A DNA stretch of 64,000 bases, taken from assembly GCF_000300195.1 (NCBI RefSeq), contig NZ_AMQH01000011.1, positions 1 through 64,000 on the forward strand. The letters run 5' to 3'. Both the position numbers and the translations under genes were made by a program. This stretch comes from Clostridium tunisiense TJ (GTDB taxonomy: Bacteria; Bacillota; Clostridia; Clostridiales; Clostridiaceae). The notes below the pieces were generated by a model, which saw only the letters and a program-made list of their open reading frames with translations, had not been told where the DNA came from and ran no database searches. Positions 26,165-34,942 of the stretch are shown piece after piece; positions within the stretch are counted from its first letter, which is position 1; the number at the start of each line of letters is the position of its first letter.

Positions 26165-26896
26165 TTACTCTATCTCGCATTTTGGTGGTAAAGCTCGCTT
26201 ATGCTTATTATATTCATTTTTCAACTTGATCTTCTCATCTATTTCTTTATCTCCACAGCTTCCATTTTCTATATATTCATTAATTTGCTTATAGGTGAAG
26301 CCTAGTTTCTCTTCATCTGATTTTCCACTTAATCCATCACTAGGAGTTTTATGCACTAAGTCATAGGGTAATCCTAAATAATCCCCAACAGCTACAACCT
26401 CCTCTGTAGTTAAATCTCCAATTGGGTTAAAATCATAAGCACTATCTCCCCATTTTGTTGTATAGCCTACAAATGCTTCTGATTTATTTCCTGTACCACA
26501 TACTCTGTAATGAAGATTTGCAGCAATTGCATACACTGTAGTCATTCTTAGCCTTGGTGGTATATTAATTTTAGCATCCTGTGATAAATCTTCTTGAATT
26601 TCCTCCACTAACCCTTTATATGCCTTTTCTATATTCACCACTTTATAGTTAATTCCTAAAATTTCAACTACCCTTAAGCTATCCTCTATATCCTTCTGCT
26701 CCCCATTAGGCATTAAAACTCCAAATACTCTTTCTTTCCCTAAGGCTTCAACTAATAGTTTAGCTACAATAGTGCTGTCCTTTCCTCCACTAATCCCAAT
26801 TGCAGCCCCCTTAGCACTTGGCTGAGCTTTAAAATAATTTCTAATCCAAGTTATAATTTCTCCACATACCTTTTCAACATTAAAACCTTTTCTCAC
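26165..26896 (-). CDS. nadE: NH3-dependent NAD+ synthetase
   Basis: 243 residues. It adenylates and amidates nicotinic acid adenine dinucleotide to NAD+. The ATP-pyrophosphatase loop is ISGGKDST (about residues 33-40); other family segments are FGVLMPNGEQKD, GTGNKSEAFVGYTTKWGD (substrate and ATP contacts) and NPIGDLTTEEV. There is no glutaminase domain, so it uses ammonia directly. It is the last gene of the NAD operon, 21 bases after NAMPT. NadE completes the deamidated route (nicotinamidase, PncB, NadD), not the NAMPT route. Confidence 0.95.
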   Translation of the reverse strand: MRKGFNVEKVCGEIITWIRNYFKAQPSAKGAAIGISGGKDSTIVAKLLVEALGKERVFGVLMPNGEQKDIEDSLRVVEILGINYKVVNIEKAYKGLVEEIQEDLSQDAKINIPPRLRMTTVYAIAANLHYRVCGTGNKSEAFVGYTTKWGDSAYDFNPIGDLTTEEVVAVGDYLGLPYDLVHKTPSDGLSGKSDEEKLGFTYKQINEYIENGSCGDKEIDEKIKLKNEYNKHKRALPPKCEIE

Positions 26897-26917
26897 TATC
26901 TTCTCCTCCTTATAAAC

Positions 26918-28387
26918 TTAAAATTTTCCGTGTAGTCTATTTCTTATTTCTGATAGGGAATAATCCTTAATTAATACTCCATCCTTAAATACTAGTTCTA
27001 GTAAATTATCCTTATAACTTTCTTGTTGTTTTATGGTTAATTCATCTTTATATAAGATATCTTCCCCTTGTTTAAACACATAACACATTCCCTTTTGAGA
27101 TTTTTTAAAGTTGTCTTTATCTGTTTTAGGAGCCTTAAAGATGAATCTTTCTTCTTCCCCTATCACAGCATGAGTTGCTTTTAATGCAAAACCAAAGGTG
27201 TCCCTAGTATTATATTGATAAGTGTAAGAACCAATTCCAAAAACACAATTATTAACTGCAAACCCCTTTTCCATAAGCCCTTTGCAAATTTCTTCGCACC
27301 TTTCAATAGTAATGCTATCTCCATAAATTGCACCTATTTTACTATTTAGCACCTTATAGCCCTTTGAGTTAATTTCTCCTCCAAATATATCCCAAAGCAG
27401 CTCCACTGTTCCCTTGTATTCTTCACTATCTCTTGGAGCACTACTATCACCACATATTATTTTTATAGGATCTCCACTATCGCCCCTAATGACAACCTTT
27501 CCATTTCTACTTAGAATTTCTTCCTTTAATTTTGGAAGTATCTCAGTTATTACTCTCCAATAATCATAAGTGTCTGAAACTATACTTAAAACTCCCCTTG
27601 GAAACACTTCTGTGATTAATCTTTTATAGGCTGAAAACTCATCCTCTCCATAGCTACACATTACACTGTGCTCTGTGGAAGGTGTTCCAAGTCCAACTAA
27701 TTCCTTCTCCACATCACAATTATAATATTCTTCAAGGTAAGCAATGGCTGGAATAGTTGCAGTTCCAAGAAAAGAGAGAAGATGAGCTGCTCCACTAAGC
27801 TCTGCACTCTCCACAGAACTAAAACCCCTCATACTAAAATCTCCACAACCCCTTCTTACCTCTCCATTATCTACAGTTAAATTAAAATATTTTTCTATTA
27901 TTTCTCTATATCTATAACCAATTGTGGCACTGGTCATAGGCTGCCATATATTACAGCTCATAAAAGTTTCTAAATAATTCACCAGCCATGGAAAATCTTC
28001 ATGGGTGTTGGTAATTTCAATCATTGGAGTTTTAATATTTACCCTTGCACCTTCAGCTATAGCTTTAACTTGTATAGGTAAATATCCTAAAGCATGAAGA
28101 GCTTCTATATGCTTTGTATCAGCTGCAATATTTCCTAAGGTATTAGAAATAATTCTCTTATACTCCTTGATAACCTCTTCCTTATCTCTTTTAAAGAAGT
28201 TATCATTAAAATACTGGATTAAATACTTTTTAATAAAAGGCTGAAGTCCAAACATAACCACCTTATCCATGTGCTCTTTTCTAGACATTCTAGGAGTCCA
28301 GTAACTTACTAATTTAGTCATGCCTTCTGCATAACACATATGGTGAATTGTCTTGTAAAAATCCGTTAATAGCATTGGATTTATCAT
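26918..28387 (-). CDS. nadV: Nicotinamide phosphoribosyltransferase (NAMPT/NadV)
   Basis: 489 residues, the length of NAMPT. It joins nicotinamide and PRPP into NMN. Diagnostic segments are LLTDFYKTIHHMCY at the start, GCGDFSMRGFSSVESA, LGTPSTEHSVM with the catalytic His at residue 240, VSDTYDYWRV, VIRGDSGDP for the phosphoribosyl group, and GIGSYTYQYNTRDTFGFALK. It begins three bases after the nicotinamidase stop, so the two are tightly coupled. The NMN made would need an NMN adenylyltransferase to become NAD+; none is in the window. Confidence 0.94.
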   Translation of the reverse strand: MINPMLLTDFYKTIHHMCYAEGMTKLVSYWTPRMSRKEHMDKVVMFGLQPFIKKYLIQYFNDNFFKRDKEEVIKEYKRIISNTLGNIAADTKHIEALHALGYLPIQVKAIAEGARVNIKTPMIEITNTHEDFPWLVNYLETFMSCNIWQPMTSATIGYRYREIIEKYFNLTVDNGEVRRGCGDFSMRGFSSVESAELSGAAHLLSFLGTATIPAIAYLEEYYNCDVEKELVGLGTPSTEHSVMCSYGEDEFSAYKRLITEVFPRGVLSIVSDTYDYWRVITEILPKLKEEILSRNGKVVIRGDSGDPIKIICGDSSAPRDSEEYKGTVELLWDIFGGEINSKGYKVLNSKIGAIYGDSITIERCEEICKGLMEKGFAVNNCVFGIGSYTYQYNTRDTFGFALKATHAVIGEEERFIFKAPKTDKDNFKKSQKGMCYVFKQGEDILYKDELTIKQQESYKDNLLELVFKDGVLIKDYSLSEIRNRLHGKF

Positions 28388-28389
28388 AG

Positions 28390-28938
28390 TTATTTCCCCC
28401 TATTAATCACTTTTCCCTGTAACCCTTCAATTACATCTAATGCTTTTTCATGAAGTGAAGGGTCAAAACTAGCACAAAGGCTTCCATCAACTATAATTTC
28501 TGCATTTCTATATTGGGACTGGAATAAAACCACGTTGCTGATTACACAAATATTAGTAACAACTCCCACTAATTGAATTTCTTCAACCTCTTCTCCAATT
28601 TCTTCTGCTATTTTAATCATGTCCTTTGGAGAAATCCCAAAGCCCCTTTTTTCATAATGAAGGGTATTCTCTATATTTGAAAACCCCCTTAATCTTCCAT
28701 GCAATTTATGACCTTCGCTGCCCTTAAGGCAGTGATTAACTGGCAAGTTTTTTCCTTCTCTAGTTTGTAGATAATCTTCAAAGTGAGTATCATAGGTGAA
28801 TATTACTTTATTTCCTACCTTTAAATACTCCTTCACCTTGTTATAAATGCCTTCTTCAAGGGTTGTAGCTTTCTCAAAGCCTAGTGCTCCGTCCACAAAA
28901 TCCTTTTGATAATCAATAACTACTAACAATTTCCCCAT
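28390..28938 (-). CDS. pncA: Nicotinamidase-like cysteine hydrolase
   Basis: The start is ATG at 28936-28938 (MGKLLVVIDYQKDF), seven bases after AGGGAGGT; the longer frame would overlap prs and lacks a site. The 182-residue protein carries the isochorismatase/nicotinamidase triad: Asp9, Lys97 (HYEKRGFG) and Cys131 (VVTNICVISN), and metal ligands in TYDTHFEDY (Asp50, His52). It should hydrolyse nicotinamide to nicotinate. Its place in the NAD operon makes nicotinamide the likely substrate, though the exact substrate of this superfamily needs testing. Thirteen bases separate it from prs. Confidence 0.88.
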   Translation of the reverse strand: MGKLLVVIDYQKDFVDGALGFEKATTLEEGIYNKVKEYLKVGNKVIFTYDTHFEDYLQTREGKNLPVNHCLKGSEGHKLHGRLRGFSNIENTLHYEKRGFGISPKDMIKIAEEIGEEVEEIQLVGVVTNICVISNVVLFQSQYRNAEIIVDGSLCASFDPSLHEKALDVIEGLQGKVINRGK

Positions 28939-28951
28939 TATAAATACCTCC

Positions 28952-29749
28952 CTATATTTCATAAACCCTAATTTTTTCATGTTTTTTGCTCAAAATACTA
29001 TTAGTTGTATAAATCCCCTTTACTAAGTCACTATTTAGTAAGTTTCCTTCAAAAATTGTATTTTCACAGTGGGTAACTACTAAATAGATTTCACTAGTTC
29101 CCATTTCCTTTAACTTACTAGCTGTCATCATAAAGGTTCCACCCTTTGAACATAAGTCATCTACTATAATTGCCTTAAAACCCGCTTGCTTCACATGACC
29201 ATTAATTTCAAGACTTTTTATGAAGCCTGTTTTAAAATCTCTTTCTTTATTTGCTGTTAATATATTTTCATAGTTTATTTCTTTACCATATCTTTTAGCA
29301 GCACCAGCATCAGGATAAACCAAATAAACGTCTTCTTTTCCCCCATTTAAATTCTTTAAAAGCTCTTCTGTTAAAACCTTAGTCATATTTACTACCCTAA
29401 CTCTATCTAGCAAGGCAGTGGTTACCTCTGAATGAGGCTCATAAATTGTCACAGTTTCAAAGTTTAAACTATTAATTGTTTTGCATAAATGTTTTAAAGT
29501 AAAAATCATTACGCCTTCTGTTCTATCCATTCTACTATACGGCATGTATGGAATAACTAAATTGCACTTTATTCTTAGTTCGTCTAAATGATACTTTAAG
29601 AACATTAAGTGAGTAATATCTTCATCATTTTCAAATTTAACTTTTATTTCATTAAATCCTTCTTTAATTTTTAAACTCTCACTCTTAATAAAGGACTCCC
29701 CATTAGGAAATTTATTAACCTCTAGCTTCTCATCATTTAAATAAATCAT
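28952..29749 (-). CDS. Short ribose-phosphate pyrophosphokinase (PRPP synthetase-like)
   Basis: 265 residues against about 315 in housekeeping Prs; the first 40-50 residues are compressed. Key parts are kept: NKFPNGESFIK near the N-terminus, IPYMPYSRMDRTEG (ATP site, usually PYFGYARQDRK), IYEPHS, VYPDAGAAKRYG and the PRPP loop IVDDLCSKGGTFM (usually VDDxxxTGGT). Catalytic capacity therefore looks intact although the loop is altered. In this operon it would supply PRPP directly to the phosphoribosyltransferase step. Its neighbours are the regulator (20 bases upstream) and nicotinamidase (13 bases downstream). Confidence 0.85.
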   Translation of the reverse strand: MIYLNDEKLEVNKFPNGESFIKSESLKIKEGFNEIKVKFENDEDITHLMFLKYHLDELRIKCNLVIPYMPYSRMDRTEGVMIFTLKHLCKTINSLNFETVTIYEPHSEVTTALLDRVRVVNMTKVLTEELLKNLNGGKEDVYLVYPDAGAAKRYGKEINYENILTANKERDFKTGFIKSLEINGHVKQAGFKAIIVDDLCSKGGTFMMTASKLKEMGTSEIYLVVTHCENTIFEGNLLNSDLVKGIYTTNSILSKKHEKIRVYEI

Positions 29750-29769
29750 TTTATACCACCCTAACTTTT

Positions 29770-30660
29770 TTAAAAATTATGTTCCCAGTTCTCATTGAAC
29801 TTAAACATTTTAGCAGGCCTAAAGGGTCTACCTTCTAATTTTTCATCAGTTTCAATAATCATATCTCCCATTTTTCTTCTAAAATTCAAAATTTCTCTTC
29901 CCATAATAGCTTCATAAACATTTTGAAGCTCTTTTACTGTGAAAATCCTCGGTAAAAGGTTAAAGGCAATTGGAGTATACTCTACTTTGTTTCTCAATCT
30001 ATCAATGGCATAATCTAAAATCTTATAGTGATCAAAGGCTAATTCTTCTGTGGAATTCTCTATTAGTTTATAGGAAGTTTCTTTTCTTCTAAAAACATCT
30101 CTCCCTACTTTCTCTATAACCTCATAATTGATGGTTACTTTTCCGTCATGAGACTTAAGCTTTAAAATATGCTTCTTTTCTATATACTCTTGGTGTTTTT
30201 CACAGCTTAAAAGATTTTTATCTACCCAAAACCATTGACTTTTTTTATCATCCTTGATTTCTTTAATTTTTATACTACTTTTTTCAACCAATGCAAGATT
30301 TCCTACGCTAATAACTCTTGTTCTTTTATCTCTATCTACATCCCCAAAGGTATAAAGCTGCTCAGTATACACTTTATCTATTCCTGTCTTCTCCCTAAGC
30401 TTTTTCTTCGCGCCCTCTTCTAAGCTCTCTTCCATTTGAACAAAGCCTCCTGGAAGAGCCCATGTATCTTTATAAGGGTAATCTTCTCTATTAATTAAAA
30501 TAACCTGCATACCCTTTTTAGGTATCTTCCTAAGATTATCTTCCTCTATATCCTCTGTTGTAAATATTAAAATATCATTGGTGACACTAGGTCTTTTATA
30601 CTGACTTTCATCATAGTTTTTTAGGAATTCATCTTCTTTATTTATAAAAAAGTTATCCAA
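29770..30660 (-). CDS. nrtR: NrtR-like regulator with degenerate Nudix domain
   Basis: The start is TTG at 30658-30660: it has GGGGGAAG five bases upstream, and the resulting MDNFF... start aligns with the paralogue at 55555, which starts MDNREF. The ATG at 30687 lacks a ribosome binding site. 296 residues: Nudix domain then an NrtR-type winged helix (VEYTPIAFNLLPRIFTVKEL, VYEAIMGREILNFRRKMGD). The Nudix box reads GGFVQMEESLEEGAKKKL then REKTGI; RE is KK and EE is EK, so hydrolysis should be lost while ADP-ribose sensing may remain, as for NrtR. It leads the NAD operon and probably represses it. Confidence 0.85.
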   Translation of the reverse strand: MDNFFINKEDEFLKNYDESQYKRPSVTNDILIFTTEDIEEDNLRKIPKKGMQVILINREDYPYKDTWALPGGFVQMEESLEEGAKKKLREKTGIDKVYTEQLYTFGDVDRDKRTRVISVGNLALVEKSSIKIKEIKDDKKSQWFWVDKNLLSCEKHQEYIEKKHILKLKSHDGKVTINYEVIEKVGRDVFRRKETSYKLIENSTEELAFDHYKILDYAIDRLRNKVEYTPIAFNLLPRIFTVKELQNVYEAIMGREILNFRRKMGDMIIETDEKLEGRPFRPAKMFKFNENWEHNF

Positions 30661-30691
30661 AGCAACTTCCCCCAAACTTAATTTCATTTAG

Positions 30692-30712
30692 ATAATATCA
30701 TATTGATGTTAT
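30692..30712. promoter_or_regulatory. 21-bp palindrome, candidate NrtR operator
   Basis: Half-sites ATAATATCA and TGATGTTAT flank a TAT centre; eight of nine positions are symmetrical. The site begins at the predicted transcription start of the NAD operon, where a bound repressor would block initiation or clearance. Confidence 0.65.
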
Positions 30713-30718
30713 GTACTT

Positions 30719-30747
30719 ATTATAAAACTTCTCCCACTATATGTCAA
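30719..30747 (-). promoter_or_regulatory. Promoter of the NAD operon
   Basis: Minus strand TTGACA (30742-30747), 17-bp spacer, TATAAT (30719-30724): a perfect consensus. Start near 30711-30713, leaving a leader of about 50 bases before the TTG start of the regulator gene. Confidence 0.88.
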
Positions 30748-30802
30748 TGAGACTTACTTAAATTTTCCTTTTTAAATTTCTGTAAACTTAGGAACATTTT
30801 TA

Positions 30803-30840
30803 TAATATAAAAGCAGTGCCTAAGCACTGCTTTTATATTA
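30803..30840 (-). terminator. Terminator of the oligopeptide-binding protein gene
   Basis: A 17-bp stem (30824-30840 with 30803-30819, loop TTAG on the minus strand) that includes the stop codon itself; GC core GCAGTGC followed by TTTTATATT. Confidence 0.8.
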
Positions 30841-32535
30841 TTCTCTTCCTTCAGTATAGGTGTATTTTAAATCTATAGTTCCAAAGGTTGGAGCTGCATA
30901 ATTTTTAACAAATTTTCTTATAAAAGTATTTTTAAATCTCCATATACGAGGTGAAATTACACCATCTTCATACACAAGAAGCCTTTCAGCATCCTTAAAT
31001 AAGTTAGTTCTCTTCTCCATATCTGTAGTTTTAGCTGCCTCTTTTATATAATTATCATATTTTTCACTTTCCCATCCAGTATTAGTTATTCCTGCATTAC
31101 TTATAAACAAATCAAAGAAGGTGTTTGGGTCGTTGTAATCTCCAGTCCATCCACTACCTGCAATTTCAAACTCATATTGCTCTGTTCTCTTTTGGAAAAC
31201 CGCCCATTCAACGTATTCACACTCAACATTTATCCCAAGCTTACTCTTGTAGTTTTGCTGAGCAAACTCAGCAAATTCTTTAGATCTTGCATCTGTACCT
31301 GACTCTAAATATTTGATATTGAGTTTCGATGGATCTGGATCTAATCCAAGCTCTTTTAACCCTTCTGATAGCAAAGCTTTTGCATCAGGATGTTGCTTCT
31401 TTAATTCTTCTACCAAATTATGATTAACTTTCTCCCTAAAGTCTTTACCATCTATCTGTATTCCAGGTGGACACCAAGCATATGCTGGTTCTGCTAACCC
31501 TCTATATAATGTTTTTGCTACTCCTTCTCTATCTTCTGCTATAATAAAGGCTTTTCTTACCTTCTCATTACTAAATAGCTTATTTTTTTGATTGAAAAGT
31601 GTATAAAAACCTGTACCATCATATCCTTTTTTTACATCAAACTTTCCAGTTCCATTGAATTTATCTATCCACTCTTGCTTAGATACTCCTGCGCTATCCA
31701 AGGAACCATTGTAAAGCTCATTCATTCTTGAAGTTTCTTCTTTTATAATTTTCATAGTTACTTTTTCTAATTTTACATTTTTAGCATCCCAGTATTCTGG
31801 ATTTTTTTCTAGTTCAACTGCATTGTTGTGAACCCAATTTTTTATAATAAAGGGACCTGAAAACACCATAGTATTAGCTTCAGCTCCATATAATTCTCCG
31901 TGCTGTGTCAAAACATCTTCTCTTTGTGGCTGCATAACCTTAAAATATGTTAAATCTAAGAAATATGCACAAGGTGAACTTAGTGTGAATTCAATTGTCT
32001 TATCATCAACTGCCTTAATTCCTAGATCTTCAACCTTTGCTTTACCACTATTAAACTCATTAGCATTCTTTATAGGGAATAATAGAAAAGCATATTGAGA
32101 TCCGGTTTTTTGATCTAGAGTTCTAGTAATTCCGTACACATAGTCTTTAGCTGTAATTGGCTTACCATCACTCCATTTTGCATCTCTCAAAGTGAAAGTC
32201 CACTTTAATCCATCTTCAGACTGTTTCCATTCCTTTGCTCCGCCTTCTACTATCTTATCCTTTCCATCCTTGTCCACAGTAATTCTTGTTAAGGCCTCCT
32301 GAGTGTTTGTTAACACCTGAGAAGCTACTGAATCTGTAGATTTTGATTGATCTAAAGTTTTAGGTTCTGCAGCAAGAACAATATTTAAAAATTGCTCTTT
32401 GTCCATTTTTGTTTCCTGAGATGTACTATTATCCTTATTAGATTCCTTTGCATCTTCTTTTTTGCATCCCACTAGCAAAGTGGTTGATACCATTGACATA
32501 ACAATTAAAGTTGCTAATAATTTTTTACTTTTCAA
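30838..32535 (-). CDS. Oligopeptide ABC transporter substrate-binding lipoprotein (OppA-like)
   Basis: A TTG at 32533-32535 is the better start: GAGGGGG lies eight bases upstream, whereas it is only two to three bases from the ATG at 32541. 565 residues. Lipoprotein signal LLATLIVMSMVSTTLLVGC, lipidated at the Cys. The SBP family 5 signature is present: WKQSEDGLKWTFTLRDAKWSDGKPITAKDYVYG. It binds peptides for uptake by an Opp permease. No opp permease or ATPase gene is nearby and it has its own terminator, so it is an orphan binding protein that presumably works with a transporter encoded elsewhere. Confidence 0.92.
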   Translation of the reverse strand: MKSKKLLATLIVMSMVSTTLLVGCKKEDAKESNKDNSTSQETKMDKEQFLNIVLAAEPKTLDQSKSTDSVASQVLTNTQEALTRITVDKDGKDKIVEGGAKEWKQSEDGLKWTFTLRDAKWSDGKPITAKDYVYGITRTLDQKTGSQYAFLLFPIKNANEFNSGKAKVEDLGIKAVDDKTIEFTLSSPCAYFLDLTYFKVMQPQREDVLTQHGELYGAEANTMVFSGPFIIKNWVHNNAVELEKNPEYWDAKNVKLEKVTMKIIKEETSRMNELYNGSLDSAGVSKQEWIDKFNGTGKFDVKKGYDGTGFYTLFNQKNKLFSNEKVRKAFIIAEDREGVAKTLYRGLAEPAYAWCPPGIQIDGKDFREKVNHNLVEELKKQHPDAKALLSEGLKELGLDPDPSKLNIKYLESGTDARSKEFAEFAQQNYKSKLGINVECEYVEWAVFQKRTEQYEFEIAGSGWTGDYNDPNTFFDLFISNAGITNTGWESEKYDNYIKEAAKTTDMEKRTNLFKDAERLLVYEDGVISPRIWRFKNTFIRKFVKNYAAPTFGTIDLKYTYTEGRE

Positions 32536-32819
32536 TCCCATTTCCCCCTCTTTATGTTTTCATCCTCATAAATTAATGAACAATCCCCATATTATTCATT
32601 TAAGTAAATTTATGGATTTATTTATTTATATTACACTATGTTTTTGTAATATTCAATATATTTTTAAAATTATAAATATATTTTATTGAAAATAAGCATA
32701 TTCACAAGCCTTTTAAAAAAAATCAGCAACTACTTGTATTTTTTTGAATTCATTGTAATCTCCACTAATTACAAGGCTTTACTGGTATTATTATAGGTCA
32801 AAAAAGCTTCCTTTCCTAT

Positions 32820-32861
32820 ATAAAAATAAAAGTGATAAGGTTATGCAACTCCTTATCACTT
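32820..32861 (-). terminator. Terminator of the BceAB-like operon
   Basis: AAGTGATAAGG (32830-32840) pairs with CCTTATCACTT (32851-32861); the minus strand continues TTATTTTTA. It lies 120 bases after the permease stop. Between them (32953-32965) is a 6-1-6 palindrome ATGTCA-G-TGACAT of unknown meaning. Confidence 0.8.
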
Positions 32862-32980
32862 AATAGCTAATCTAATTATTGTGATTACATCAAATCAAAA
32901 CAAATTTTGTTGCTTTTTATTGGTTTCCATTTTACTTAAGTGCGTTCCTATGATGTCAGTGACATTTTCACTACGTCACC

Positions 32981-34942
32981 TTACCTCCAACTATTAATCT
33001 GTTTTACATACATGTACTTTGCAAAGCTATAGTAAATTATTTGAAGTAATAAATAAATACCTACTATAATCATTAAATAAAAGCTTAGGCTTGTTCTTAA
33101 TAAATTACTAAAAGCTATTATTGCAAAACTTGTGTGACTAAAGGCTATTAAGAAGGGAAGAAAGAACATTATAAAACACTGAGTGCTAACAATTTTTTTA
33201 ACTTCTTCAATAGACATTCCTATCTTTCTAAGTGCTATAAATTCCTGTCTATCCTTTTGAACTTCATTAAACATTTTAAAGTATAGGATGCTTCCTGTTG
33301 CTATAAAAAATAGTATGGCGATAAAGGTTCCTATAAAGAAGAACAGTGACATGCCCGTCATCAATCCTGAAATATCTATAACTCTTTCTCTAAAATCATA
33401 AGCTCTTTCCTTTGGAACTTGCCTTATGATTTCTTCCACTGCATCTACAGCTTTCATCCAGTTTTTTATGTTATACCCATAATAAACTTGTAGCTTTTCT
33501 TCTGTTAGCGCACTCTTAATTTTATTGAAGTCCTCGTCACTAAGAACAGCTGTATTAGTAGCTTCTTGATTTGCATTTATTATTCCTGAGGTAATTTCAT
33601 CTTTTATAAGCCAGCTGGTTGATTCACCTTCAATATTTAGCTTAAGCTCCTTTTTATCTAGGAACATTTTTGTCCCTTTACCTCCTGTAAAGTTATAAGA
33701 ATGTACTAAAACTTCACCCTTATTAATTGTAGTTGTAGGTTTTTTCTGTTGTTTTGCTAAGGAGTTATAATCACTATTACTCATAATATAAAAATCTTTA
33801 TTATTTGCTAGTCTATTATATTTTATAGCTTCATTTTTAGGTAAATCCTCATTAGTCCCCTTTATTAGTATTATTTTATTTTTATATTGAATCTCATGTT
33901 TGTGGGAAGCTAAAATTTCTTCTACCTTTTCAGTGCTTATTATTTCATGGGTACTTAATCCACTTTCTACAAAGCTTATATCCTGTGGATAATTTAAAAT
34001 CGAACTATGTTGAAGGGTCTTTTGAAAAGAGTATACACTTGCTGAGGCTGTAAGGGTTACCGCTGAGAGTATCGACACAGCAAATAATATTCTCGCATTA
34101 TCTCTTAGCTTAAATATTATTTGGGACAAGGTTATCATATTAGTTCCCTTATAAAAAACGCTGCTATTGTTTTTAAGTTTATTAGTAAAATACACGCTAA
34201 ACTGTGAGTAAAGCAGATAAGTTCCTGCTACAGTAACAATTAAAATTGGAAACATAGTAAATATTATAGCTTGGTTTGAGAATACTGCAGTGCTATAACC
34301 TACTCCTATTAGAACTATTGATAAAACTGCTTTCTTTGGAGAAAATTCTGGTATTGGTTTAGCAATTTTTTCTCCTTTTAAAAGTTCAATTATATTATTA
34401 TTTTTAATCTTATAACTTGCCATAAACCCAATGCCTTGAAACAATACTAAAAAACTTACTGTGGTTATTGCTATAGCTTTAACTGATATATTTAATGGAA
34501 GTTCTGCATCTAAAATTAGAATTGCTGAAACTGCCATGAAAAATAGTTTTGAAAACAATAATCCAAAAAGTAATCCCGTTCCTATGGAGAATAAAGAAAC
34601 AATAAGGTTTTCAAACATTACATAGCTTCTTATTTGACCTTTTGTAAGTCCAAACATAGATAAAAGTCCAAATTCCTTCTCCCTAGACTTTAAAAAACTT
34701 GTAATAGAATAGTTGGTAAATACAACTGTAAAAATCAGTATTACAATTTCACAAAGAAACATAGCTTGGGCTGTCATTCCTCCCATTTGTCCCATGGTTT
34801 TTACATTTTTCACTTGCGGATTAAACAGGAAATTAGCAAAAATAAAGAAAACCATAACCACTAAGGCATTACTTAGATAATACATTACAAATTTATTTAA
34901 ATTACCCTTTATATTTTTAAAAGCAATACTACGCAAGGTCAT
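32981..34942 (-). CDS. BceB-type ABC transporter permease
   Basis: The start is ATG at 34940-34942 (MTLRSIAFKNIKGNL), after TGGAGGAAG, overlapping the ATPase gene by 14 bases; 653 residues. The layout is typical of BceB: one helix, then three helices, FtsX-like segments (MTAQAMFLCEIVILIFTVVF, LKSREKEFGLLSMFGLT), and a large extracellular domain of about 230 residues (about 300-530) between helices 7 and 8, followed by three more. These transporters remove cell-wall-active peptides such as bacitracin from their lipid target and also signal to the histidine kinase encoded upstream. Confidence 0.88.
   Translation of the reverse strand: MTLRSIAFKNIKGNLNKFVMYYLSNALVVMVFFIFANFLFNPQVKNVKTMGQMGGMTAQAMFLCEIVILIFTVVFTNYSITSFLKSREKEFGLLSMFGLTKGQIRSYVMFENLIVSLFSIGTGLLFGLLFSKLFFMAVSAILILDAELPLNISVKAIAITTVSFLVLFQGIGFMASYKIKNNNIIELLKGEKIAKPIPEFSPKKAVLSIVLIGVGYSTAVFSNQAIIFTMFPILIVTVAGTYLLYSQFSVYFTNKLKNNSSVFYKGTNMITLSQIIFKLRDNARILFAVSILSAVTLTASASVYSFQKTLQHSSILNYPQDISFVESGLSTHEIISTEKVEEILASHKHEIQYKNKIILIKGTNEDLPKNEAIKYNRLANNKDFYIMSNSDYNSLAKQQKKPTTTINKGEVLVHSYNFTGGKGTKMFLDKKELKLNIEGESTSWLIKDEITSGIINANQEATNTAVLSDEDFNKIKSALTEEKLQVYYGYNIKNWMKAVDAVEEIIRQVPKERAYDFRERVIDISGLMTGMSLFFFIGTFIAILFFIATGSILYFKMFNEVQKDRQEFIALRKIGMSIEEVKKIVSTQCFIMFFLPFLIAFSHTSFAIIAFSNLLRTSLSFYLMIIVGIYLLLQIIYYSFAKYMYVKQINSWR

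Noticed and set aside
32941..32980. Palindromes after the BceB-like gene as an attachment or recombination site
   Set aside because: No duplicated partner site or integrase; probably chance or part of the transcript end.
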